Shown here piece by piece: positions 55,167-62,818 of a DNA stretch of 64,000 nt; positions within the stretch are counted from its first letter, which is position 1; each line of letters begins with the position of its first letter. The DNA comes from Brevundimonas sp. NIBR10. Lineage in GTDB: Bacteria; Pseudomonadota; Alphaproteobacteria; Caulobacterales; Caulobacteraceae. The notes under the pieces are model-generated. The model did no database searches and was not told the origin of the DNA. It saw only the letters and a program-made list of their open reading frames with translations. The translations under genes and the position numbers were made by a program. The stretch is from the NCBI RefSeq assembly GCF_027912515.1, contig NZ_CP115464.1, positions 372,001-436,000 on the forward strand, read 5' to 3'.

Positions 55167-56021
55167 ATGATCGCTTTCTGGATCCTGGCCGCCCTTGCGA
55201 CCGCGCTGGCGGGCTGGCTTGTGCTGACCGGCGCGCGCCGGGGCGTTGACGCCGGTGCCCTGGGCGCGCCCGACCTCGCCGCCGCCGAACTGGGCGAGCT
55301 GGACCGGTTGAAGGCCCGCGGACTGCTGGCCGAGGATGCCTTCGCCGCCGCCCGCGCCGAGGCCGCCCGCCGCCTGATCGCCACGCCCGAAGAGATCGCC
55401 CCGACCGCGACCGGCAGCCGGATCGAGCAGCGCATCCTGCTGGCCGGGCTGGCCCTGACCGCGCTCCTCGCGGCCGGCCTCTATGTCCTGAGCGGAACGC
55501 CCGGCCTGCCGGACCAGCCCTATGTCGCGCGGGTCAATGAGTGGGCGACGGGTGCCACGCCGCTCGAACCGGTCCAGGTCGCCGCCGTCCTGGCCCGCGA
55601 CGCCGCCGCCGAACCCGAGAACATGCAGCTGCAGTCCATGCTGGGCGCTGCCCGCTTCCAGGCCGGAGACTCTATCGGCGCGGCCTCCGCCTTCCGCCGC
55701 GTCCTGGCCGCCGACCCGAACGACGCCCGCAGCTGGGCGCGGCTGGGCGAAAGCCTGGTCCGGTCCCAGGACGGCGTCGTCGGCGTCGAAGCCGAGGTCG
55801 CCTTCCGCGAGGCGGCCCGCCGCGACCCCGGCCAGCTCGGCGCCCTGTATTTCCTCGGCGAGGCCGCGATGGCGCGCGGCGACGTCAACGGGGTGCGCGT
55901 GACCTGGACCCCCCTGATCGCGGCCCTCGATCCCGCCGACCCGCGCCGCGCCGATCTGGTCCGTCGTCTGGCCCGCATCGAGGCCGGCGAACGCACACCC
56001 CCGTCGGAGGCGACGTCATGA
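55167..56021 (+). CDS. ccmI: Cytochrome c maturation protein CcmI (CycH)
   Basis: A 284-residue inner-membrane protein that presents apocytochrome c to the haem ligation complex. Two membrane segments (residues 3-22 and about 90-112) flank a short loop, then TPR repeats follow (about 135-255: MQLQSMLGAARFQAGDSIGAASAFRRVLAADPNDARSW). It starts the ccmIEFH operon. GCTAGAGG lies seven bases before the ATG, a weak -10 match. The stop overlaps ccmE (ATGA). Confidence 0.9.
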   Translation: MIAFWILAALATALAGWLVLTGARRGVDAGALGAPDLAAAELGELDRLKARGLLAEDAFAAARAEAARRLIATPEEIAPTATGSRIEQRILLAGLALTALLAAGLYVLSGTPGLPDQPYVARVNEWATGATPLEPVQVAAVLARDAAAEPENMQLQSMLGAARFQAGDSIGAASAFRRVLAADPNDARSWARLGESLVRSQDGVVGVEAEVAFREAARRDPGQLGALYFLGEAAMARGDVNGVRVTWTPLIAALDPADPRRADLVRRLARIEAGERTPPSEATS

Positions 56022-56479
56022 GCTGGCTTCCCCGATCGCCCAAGGCGCGCCGTCGGCTGTGGATCGTCGCCGCCGCCGCCCCGATCCTGGCCCTGGCCGT
56101 CGGCCTGTCGCTGTGGGCCATGAACGACAGCGTGACCTATTTCTTCTCGCCGTCCGAGGCGACGGCAGAGGCGGCCCCTCCCGGCCGCGACGTCCGTCTG
56201 GGAGGTCTGGTCGAGGCCGGTAGCGTCGAACGTCACGGGGCCGAGACCGTGTTTTCGATCACCGACAATGCCGCCGTCACACGCGTCGTCTTCCAGGGCG
56301 ACCTGCCCGACCTGTTCCGCGAGGGTCAGGGCATCGTGGCTGAAGGGTCCTTCCGCCCCGACCGCACCTTCGTGGCCCGACAGGTCCTGGCCAAGCACGA
56401 CGAAACCTATATGCCGCGCGAAGTCGCCGACCGCCTGAAGGAAAAAGGCGAGTGGCGGCCGGCCCAGACCCCCACATGA
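56018..56479 (+). CDS. ccmE: Cytochrome c maturation haem chaperone CcmE (CycJ)
   Basis: A 153-residue membrane-anchored OB-fold chaperone that binds haem covalently in the periplasm. Basic N-terminus, one membrane helix (LWIVAAAAPILALAVGLSLW), RLGGLVEAGSVE, and the haem-binding H127 with Y131 in AKHDETYMP. Both ends overlap neighbours by four bases (ccmI and ccmF), so translation is coupled. Confidence 0.95.
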   Translation: MSWLPRSPKARRRLWIVAAAAPILALAVGLSLWAMNDSVTYFFSPSEATAEAAPPGRDVRLGGLVEAGSVERHGAETVFSITDNAAVTRVVFQGDLPDLFREGQGIVAEGSFRPDRTFVARQVLAKHDETYMPREVADRLKEKGEWRPAQTPT

Positions 56480-58461
56480 TCATAGAATTCGGGGGGTTCA
56501 TTCTGGCGCTCGCCCTGGCGCTGGCGGTCTTGCAGACGGCGATGGCAACAGCGGCCCGCCTGCGCTCGAACGCCGTCCTCGCCGGCGCGGCGAACGGCGC
56601 GGCCCTGGCCTGCGCCGCCGCCGTGGCCCTGGCGTTCGGGACCTTGATCCTGGCCTTCGTCAGCTCGGACTTCTCGGTCGCCAACGTCGCGGCCAACAGC
56701 CATACCGACAAGCCCATGCTCTACAAGGTCGCCGGGGCCTGGGGCAGCCATGAGGGGTCGCTGCTGCTGTGGTCGCTGGTCCTGACCGGCTTCGGCGCGG
56801 CGCTCACCCGTGCCAGAGGATTGCCGTTCGGGCTCAAGACCTGCGCCGTCGCCGTCCAGGGGGGGCTGGGGGCCCTGTTCCTGGCCTTCGCCCTGTTCAC
56901 ATCCAACCCCTTCGGCAGGCTGAACCCCGCCCCGTTCCAGGGCGCGTCGCTCAACCCCCTGCTCCAGGACCCGGCGCTGGCGATCCATCCGCCCCTGCTC
57001 TACATGGGCTATGTCGGGTTTTCGGTGACCTTCTCGCTCGCCGTCGCCGCCCTGATCGAGGGCCGACCGAACTCCAGCTTCTGGCCGGCCTGGGGCCGCT
57101 GGGTCCGGCCCTGGGCCCTGGCGTCCTGGGCCTTCCTGACCGTCGGGATCACGCTGGGGTCGTTCTGGGCCTATTACGAGCTCGGCTGGGGCGGCTGGTG
57201 GTTCTGGGATCCGGTCGAGAACGCCTCCTTCATGCCCTGGCTGGCCGGCGCGGCCCTGCTGCATAGCGCCGTCGTCACCGAACGGCGCGGAGCCCTGGCC
57301 GGCTGGACGGTGTTTCTGGCGCTTCTGGCCTTCACCTTCTCCATGCTGGGGGCCTTCCTGGTCCGGTCGGGCGTCCTGACCTCCGTCCACGCCTTCGCCG
57401 TCGACCCGGAGCGCGGCCTGATGCTGCTTGCCATTCTGGGGCTGACGGCGGGAGCCGCGTTTGCCCTGTTCGCCTGGCGCGCGCCCAATCTGAAGGGCGG
57501 CGGGGTGTTCGCCCCCATCAGCCGCGAGGGGTCACTGGTCCTCAACAACCTGTTCCTGACGGCGGCGGCGGCGACGGTCCTGCTCGGCACCCTGTATCCC
57601 CTGATCATGGAGGCCGCGACAGGCGCCACCATCTCGGTCGGCCCCCCCTATTTCGCCCTGACCTTCACCCCCCTGATGGTCGTCGCCTTCCTGATCCTGC
57701 CCGCCGGGCCGCTCATGGCGTGGAAGCGCGGCGATCTGGTCGGGGCGGGCCAGAGACTGGCTCTGGCCGGAGCTCTGGCCCTCGGCTGCGGCTTCCTCGG
57801 CTGGCTCGCCTTCGCGCCGAAGAAGGCCATGGTCGCCGCCGGGATCGCGGTTGGGGCCTGGCTGATCCTGGGGGCCCTGGCCGAGGTGGTCGAGCGCATC
57901 CGCCTGTTCCGCGTCTCCGGCCGTGAGACCCTGCGCCGCATCCGGGGCCTGCCGCTCGGTGCCTGGGGCATGACGCTCGCCCACGCCGGCCTCGGCGTCT
58001 TCGTGCTGGGGGCCGTGGTCGAGACCGGCTTCAAGGCCGAGACCGCCGCCGCCCTCCCCCTCGGCGGCCAGATCACCGTCGGCGTCTATTCCATCCGCCT
58101 CGACAGCGTCCGCATCGTCGAGGGTCCCAACTATCTGGCCGAACAGGGCACCCTGACCGTCACCTCCGCGCGCGGTCGGATGGAAACCGTCACCGCCGAG
58201 CGCCGCTTCTTCCCCGCCGGCGGCCAGACGACCACCGAGGTCGGCCTCGACTTCCGGGGGCTGGACGACGTCTATGTCGTCATGGGCGAACGCCGCAGCA
58301 CTCCCGACGCCGCCCAGGCCTGGACCGTCCGCGCCTACTGGAACCCCTGGGCCCGGCTGATCTTCCTCGGCCCCATGATCATGGCCCTGGGCGGCCTGCT
58401 GTCCCTGCTGGACCGGAGGCTCAGGATCTGCGTGCCGGGGCGCAAGCGGGTGGCGCGATGA
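56476..58461 (+). CDS. ccmF: Cytochrome c haem lyase subunit CcmF (CycK)
   Basis: A 661-residue multi-helix membrane protein that transfers haem from CcmE to apocytochrome. It carries the tryptophan-rich WWD signature WGGWWFWDPVENASFMPW at residues 238-255, about 14-15 hydrophobic segments, and a periplasmic domain near 520-620. Haem-ligating histidines are present. It overlaps ccmE and ccmH by four bases each. Confidence 0.95.
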   Translation: MIIEFGGFILALALALAVLQTAMATAARLRSNAVLAGAANGAALACAAAVALAFGTLILAFVSSDFSVANVAANSHTDKPMLYKVAGAWGSHEGSLLLWSLVLTGFGAALTRARGLPFGLKTCAVAVQGGLGALFLAFALFTSNPFGRLNPAPFQGASLNPLLQDPALAIHPPLLYMGYVGFSVTFSLAVAALIEGRPNSSFWPAWGRWVRPWALASWAFLTVGITLGSFWAYYELGWGGWWFWDPVENASFMPWLAGAALLHSAVVTERRGALAGWTVFLALLAFTFSMLGAFLVRSGVLTSVHAFAVDPERGLMLLAILGLTAGAAFALFAWRAPNLKGGGVFAPISREGSLVLNNLFLTAAAATVLLGTLYPLIMEAATGATISVGPPYFALTFTPLMVVAFLILPAGPLMAWKRGDLVGAGQRLALAGALALGCGFLGWLAFAPKKAMVAAGIAVGAWLILGALAEVVERIRLFRVSGRETLRRIRGLPLGAWGMTLAHAGLGVFVLGAVVETGFKAETAAALPLGGQITVGVYSIRLDSVRIVEGPNYLAEQGTLTVTSARGRMETVTAERRFFPAGGQTTTEVGLDFRGLDDVYVVMGERRSTPDAAQAWTVRAYWNPWARLIFLGPMIMALGGLLSLLDRRLRICVPGRKRVAR

Positions 58462-59006
58462 GGCGCGCGATACAGGTCATGGCCTTGCTTGTGGCCCTGG
58501 CAGGCACCCCCACCCTCGCCGAACCCGCCGCCGTCCCCGACCAGCCCCTGGCCTCCCCCGCCCAGGAAGCCCGCGCCCAGGCCCTGTTCGAGGAGGTCCG
58601 CTGCGTCGTCTGCCAGCACGAATCCATCGCCGACTCCCCCGCCGGCATCGCGGCCGACATGCGCCGTCTGGTGCGCGAGGAGATCGCCTCGGGATCCAGC
58701 GACGACGCCGTCCGCGCCGATCTGGTCCGGCGCTGGGGCGACTTCATCCTGTTCAAGCCGCCGGTGAACCCGGCGACCTGGCTCCTGTGGTTCGGCCCGA
58801 TGCTGGCGGTCCTGCTGCTCGCCGGCCTGTTCGGCTGGCGCGCCCTGTCGCGCCGCCAGCCAGAGACCTCGGCCCCGCTTTCGCTTGAGGAAGAGACCGA
58901 ACTGGCCGAACTTCTCGCGCACGGGGATGTTCGCCCCGATACGGACGCAAACCCGCCCCACGACGGGCGTCAGGCGGGATCAACCATCGTTCCGGCCCCG
59001 GATTGA
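58458..59006 (+). CDS. ccmH: Cytochrome c maturation thiol protein CcmH (CycL)
   Basis: A 182-residue exported membrane-anchored protein. Signal peptide residues 1-21, the redox C49-x-x-C52 in VRCVVCQHESIADS that reduces apocytochrome CxxCH, and a C-terminal membrane helix (LLWFGPMLAVLLLAGLFGW) with a cytoplasmic acidic tail. The thioredoxin CcmG gene is not in this block; in many alphaproteobacteria it lies elsewhere with ccmABC. Confidence 0.92.
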   Translation: MRRAIQVMALLVALAGTPTLAEPAAVPDQPLASPAQEARAQALFEEVRCVVCQHESIADSPAGIAADMRRLVREEIASGSSDDAVRADLVRRWGDFILFKPPVNPATWLLWFGPMLAVLLLAGLFGWRALSRRQPETSAPLSLEEETELAELLAHGDVRPDTDANPPHDGRQAGSTIVPAPD

Positions 59007-59022
59007 ACCCTGTTGGTTCTCT

Positions 59023-59055
59023 GCGGAACGGCTCTATATCTCAACGCGGAACGGC
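59023..59055 (+). promoter_or_regulatory. Direct repeat GCGGAACGGC upstream of degP
   Basis: GCGGAACGGC at 59023-59032 and 59046-59055, 23 bases apart, some 40 bases before the degP start. The rest of the gap has a short stem GGCGTC/GACGCC and an AGAGGA ribosome site. A regulator-binding pair or an ECF-sigma -35 (GGAAC) is possible, but no matching -10 was found. Confidence 0.3.
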
Positions 59056-59092
59056 GTCGCGAAGACGCCGACAAGAGGATCGCTAAACGACG

Positions 59093-60643
59093 ATGCTGAA
59101 GCGCAAGGAGTTCATTCTGGGGGCCGCCTGCGGCCTGCTGGTCGCCGCCGGCGCCACCGCCGGGGGCGTCATTTCCTGGCCCGGAGCCCATGCGGAGGTG
59201 GCGGGCGCGTCGGGCCGGCTGACGCCGAGCGCCGGAGCCGGACTGGCCTTCGCCCCGCCGCAAGGCGCGCCCCTCAGCTTCGCCGACATCTTCACCCAGG
59301 TGTCGCCCGCTGTCGTACAGATCAACGTCGAATCGACGATTGAACGTCCGGCAGGCGGCCGGGTGCCGGTTCCCGGTCTGCCCGGTTTCGGCTTCCAGCT
59401 GCCCGAGCCCGACCCTGACGCGGAACCTCCGACCCAACGCGGCGCTGGATCGGGCTTCTTCGTTTCGGCTGACGGCTTCATCGTCACCAACGACCACGTC
59501 GTCAAGAATGCGACAGAGATCACCGTGACCCTGGCCGACGGACGCGAGCTTCCGGCCCGTCTGGTCGGTCGTGACAACGCCACCGACCTGGCCGTAGTCA
59601 AGGTGGATGGCGGCGACTTCCCCTTTGTCACCTTCGAGGAACAGGCCCAGCCCCGGGTCGGAGACTGGGTGATCGCCGTCGGCAATCCGTTCGGCCTGGG
59701 CGGCACCGCCACGGCCGGCATCGTTTCGGCGACGGCGCGCGAATATCCGTCGTCCGACAACCCCTACACCGACTTCCTGCAGATCGACGCTGCCATCAAT
59801 ACCGGAAACTCGGGCGGGCCGACCTTCGACATCTACGGACGCGTAATCGGCGTGAACTCGGCGATCCTGACGCCGACCGGCGGGTCGGTGGGGATCGGCT
59901 TCGCGATTCCGGCGTCGATCGCCAAGACGATCACCGATCAGTTGATCCGCGGCGAAACCATCGAGCGGGGCTATCTCGGGGCCCAGATCGGGACGGTATC
60001 GCAGGCCGATCAGCGGGCTGCGCTCGGCTTGCCCGACGGGCTGAAAGGGGCTTCCATCGAATCCCTGACCCCCGGCGCTCCGGGCGAGCAGGCCGGGCTG
60101 CGCGAAGGCGATGTCGTCGTCGCCATCAACGGCGAGTCGGTCGATAGTTCCACGGCCTTGACCCGTGCGGTCGGCAGTGTCCGCCCTGGCCAGACCATGC
60201 GGCTGGACCTCTATCGCGACGGCCGCCGCCAGACGGTCAATGTTCGCGCGGGTACACGCCCGGCCGACATCAATGCGGCATTCGAGGAGGGCTCCCGGTC
60301 ATCCGGCGCTCCCGGCCAGCCGCAAGCCGAGAAGGGCGAAACCGTTCTGGACATGACTGTGGGTCCGGTTCCTTCGGCCATGCGCGAGCGTTACGGCCTT
60401 TCAGCCACAGAAGGCGGCGTCCTGATCACGGCCGTCGAGGCCCGGTCGCCTGCGGCTCGCGAGGGCGCTGTCGCCGGCATCCTGATCGAGCGGGTCAACT
60501 ACGTCCGGGTCAACAGCGTCGCCGAGTTCAAGGCTGCGGTCGAGGCGGCTCGCGCGGCGGGTCGACCCAGCGTCCTGCTGGCCGTGCGCGCCCCGACGGG
60601 TCAGGAAGGCCGCATCATCGTGCCATTCGCGGCCCCCGAATAA
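59093..60643 (+). CDS. degP: Periplasmic serine protease/chaperone DegP (HtrA)
   Basis: A 516-residue HtrA protease for misfolded envelope proteins. A signal/anchor segment (residues 7-30, FILGAACGLLVAAGATAGG) precedes the trypsin-like domain with H135 (VTNDHVVKN), D165 (NATDLAVVKV) and S240 (NTGNSGGPTFD). Two PDZ domains follow (about 290-385 and 415-510). The position after ccmH and before a two-component pair is a conserved alphaproteobacterial order. Confidence 0.95.
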   Translation: MLKRKEFILGAACGLLVAAGATAGGVISWPGAHAEVAGASGRLTPSAGAGLAFAPPQGAPLSFADIFTQVSPAVVQINVESTIERPAGGRVPVPGLPGFGFQLPEPDPDAEPPTQRGAGSGFFVSADGFIVTNDHVVKNATEITVTLADGRELPARLVGRDNATDLAVVKVDGGDFPFVTFEEQAQPRVGDWVIAVGNPFGLGGTATAGIVSATAREYPSSDNPYTDFLQIDAAINTGNSGGPTFDIYGRVIGVNSAILTPTGGSVGIGFAIPASIAKTITDQLIRGETIERGYLGAQIGTVSQADQRAALGLPDGLKGASIESLTPGAPGEQAGLREGDVVVAINGESVDSSTALTRAVGSVRPGQTMRLDLYRDGRRQTVNVRAGTRPADINAAFEEGSRSSGAPGQPQAEKGETVLDMTVGPVPSAMRERYGLSATEGGVLITAVEARSPAAREGAVAGILIERVNYVRVNSVAEFKAAVEAARAAGRPSVLLAVRAPTGQEGRIIVPFAAPE

Positions 60644-60668
60644 GCCTGAATAATCCCTAACTCTCCAA

Positions 60669-60700
60669 ATCGCCGCCGATGCGCTAGCATCGGCGGCGAT
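60669..60700. promoter_or_regulatory. Perfect 14-bp inverted repeat between degP and the response regulator
   Basis: ATCGCCGCCGATGC (60669-60682), loop GCTA, GCATCGGCGGCGAT (60687-60700). It lies 25 bases after the degP stop and ends about 20 bases before the next start. No T-tract follows on the + strand, so it is not a standard terminator; it may be a transcript-stabilising or attenuating stem, or an operator. Confidence 0.7.
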
Positions 60701-60721
60701 ACTGATTTGGGAGGGGCTCGC

Positions 60722-61393
60722 ATGAAGATTCTGGTGGTCGAGGACGACGCCGAGGCGGCTACGGCGATGGTGCGGGGCCTGACCGAGGCGGGGCACGAGG
60801 TCGCCCATGCGGTCGATGGCGCCTATGGCCTGCTCGAGGCCCAGCGCGGCGGCTATGACGTCTATGTCGTGGATCGGATGATGCCGCGCCTGGACGGGAT
60901 CGGCATGGTCGAGACCCTGCGCAAGGACGGCGACCAGACCCCGGTGCTGTTCCTGTCGGCGCTCGGCGAGGTCGAGGACCGGATCACGGGCCTCAAGGCC
61001 GGCGGCGACGACTATCTGGTCAAGCCCTATGCCTTTGCCGAACTGGTCGCCCGGGTCGAGGCCCTGTCGCGCCGTCGCGAGACCGGCGGGGTCCAGACCG
61101 TGCTCAAGGTCGGCGACCTGGAGATGAACCTGATCGCCCGCACCGTGCATCGCGGCACCACCGAGATCGACCTGCAGCCGCGCGAGTTCCAGCTGCTGGA
61201 GTTCCTGATGCGCCACGCCAACCAGTCGGTGACCCGTACCATGCTGCTGGAGAAGGTCTGGGAATACCATTTCGACCCCCAGACCAACGTCATCGACGTC
61301 CACATCAGCCGCCTCCGCTCCAAGATCGACAAGGGCTTCGACCGGGCCATGCTGCAGACCGTGCGCGGGGCGGGGTATCGGCTGGAAGCCTAG
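60722..61393 (+). CDS. OmpR-family response regulator (downstream of degP)
   Basis: A 223-residue regulator with receiver (1-115: E7, D8, D9, phospho-acceptor D51 in VVDRMMPR, K in YLVKPYAF) and winged-helix effector (about 130-220: LQPREFQLLEFLMRHANQSVTRTMLLE). Its partner kinase begins six bases downstream. ATG 60722 follows GGGAGGGG. Position beside degP and the ccm genes suggests a role in envelope homeostasis. Confidence 0.94.
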   Translation: MKILVVEDDAEAATAMVRGLTEAGHEVAHAVDGAYGLLEAQRGGYDVYVVDRMMPRLDGIGMVETLRKDGDQTPVLFLSALGEVEDRITGLKAGGDDYLVKPYAFAELVARVEALSRRRETGGVQTVLKVGDLEMNLIARTVHRGTTEIDLQPREFQLLEFLMRHANQSVTRTMLLEKVWEYHFDPQTNVIDVHISRLRSKIDKGFDRAMLQTVRGAGYRLEA

Positions 61394-61399
61394 GGGCGG

Positions 61400-62818
61400 A
61401 TGAAACTCCCCTCCCTCTTCCGCCGCACGCCGTTCCGGCTGACGCTGCTGTTCCTGGCGCTGTTCGCCACGGCGGCCAGCGCCATCCTGGCCTATGTCTA
61501 TGTGGCGTCGGCGCAGGAGGCCCAGGCGCGGGCGCAGGGCCAGGTCCAGGTCGAGGCCGACAGTCTGAAGGCCATCTATGACGCGCGCGGCGTCGATGCC
61601 CTCAACGTCGCCCTGATCGAGCGGATCAGCCGGGGTGGCAGCTATCTGTATTTCCTGACGGACAAGGTCGGCCAGAAGATCAGCGCCAACCTCGACAGCT
61701 CGCCCATCGCCGCCGTGCCCGGTGCCACCGAGGGCCAGTGGGGGACCTTCACCCTCACGGAGACAGACCCGGATGGTCGCGTCAAACGCCCCCAGGGCTT
61801 CGGCGTCGAGATGGAGCTCAGCGGCGGGGAGCGGCTGTTCGTCGGGGAATCCATGGGCGACACCGAGGCCTATCTGGCCCGCCTGACCCAGGCCCTGTGG
61901 ATGGCCATGGGTCTGGTCCTGATCCTCGGCGCCGGCGGCGGTCTGCTGATCAGCCGCAATGTCGAACGCTCGATGGGTCGGCTCAATCGCGTGGTCACGG
62001 CGGTGCAGGAAGGCGACCTCAAGGCGCGCGCCCAGGTCCGCACCTCCGGCGATGAGCTCAACGAACTGGGACGCGGCCTGAACGGGATGCTGGACCGTCT
62101 GGAGGCCTCCATGGCCTCGATCCGTCACGCCGGGGATGCCGTGGCCCACGACCTGCGCTCGCCCCTGACCCGGATGCGGGCCAAGCTGGAGGTCGCCCTG
62201 ATCGACGCCGATTCCGGCAAGGTTTCGGGCGTGGAGGCCCTGGAGGTCGCCCTGGCCGAGACCGATCACCTGCTCAAGACCTTCAACACCGTGCTCGCCA
62301 TCGCCCGGCTTCAGGCGGGGGGTGCGCCCGACCCCGTCGTGTTCGACGCCGCAGACCTCGCCGCCGACATGGCCGAGCTTTACGAGCCCGCCGCCGAGGA
62401 CAAGGGGCTGGAATTCTCCGCCGAGATCGAGCGCGGCCTGATGATCGAGGGCAACCAGCCCTTCCTGGCCCAGGCCCTGGCCAACGTCATCGACAACGCC
62501 ATCAAATACACGCCCAGCGGCGGCGCGGTGATGCTGCGCGCGCGTCGGCGATCCTCGGGCGACATCGAATACTCGGTCACCGACACCGGCCCCGGCGTGC
62601 CCGAGGCCGACCGTGGCCGCGTCATCGATCGGTTCGTCCGCCTCGACAACAGCCGCACCGAGGCCGGGTCGGGCCTCGGCCTGTCCCTGGTGTCCGCCGT
62701 GCTGGAGGCCCATTCCGGCCGCGTCCAGCTCGACGAAGGCCCCGGTGCCTATGGCGGCTTCGGCCCCGGCCTGAGGGTGGCCCTCGTTCTGCCGCCTGCG
62801 ACGGCGGCGGTCGCGTGA
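61400..62818 (+). CDS. HAMP-containing sensor histidine kinase (downstream of degP)
   Basis: A 472-residue kinase. Membrane helix 1 (about 14-36), periplasmic sensor (about 40-165), helix 2 (ALWMAMGLVLILGAGGGLLI), HAMP (about 190-240), phosphoacceptor H250 (AVAHDLRSPLTRM), and ATPase boxes NVIDNAIKYTPSGG, DTGPGVPEADRG and GSGLGLSLV, so a functional kinase on its face. The stop overlaps the glnE GTG start by four bases (GTGA). Confidence 0.93.
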   Translation: MKLPSLFRRTPFRLTLLFLALFATAASAILAYVYVASAQEAQARAQGQVQVEADSLKAIYDARGVDALNVALIERISRGGSYLYFLTDKVGQKISANLDSSPIAAVPGATEGQWGTFTLTETDPDGRVKRPQGFGVEMELSGGERLFVGESMGDTEAYLARLTQALWMAMGLVLILGAGGGLLISRNVERSMGRLNRVVTAVQEGDLKARAQVRTSGDELNELGRGLNGMLDRLEASMASIRHAGDAVAHDLRSPLTRMRAKLEVALIDADSGKVSGVEALEVALAETDHLLKTFNTVLAIARLQAGGAPDPVVFDAADLAADMAELYEPAAEDKGLEFSAEIERGLMIEGNQPFLAQALANVIDNAIKYTPSGGAVMLRARRRSSGDIEYSVTDTGPGVPEADRGRVIDRFVRLDNSRTEAGSGLGLSLVSAVLEAHSGRVQLDEGPGAYGGFGPGLRVALVLPPATAAVA

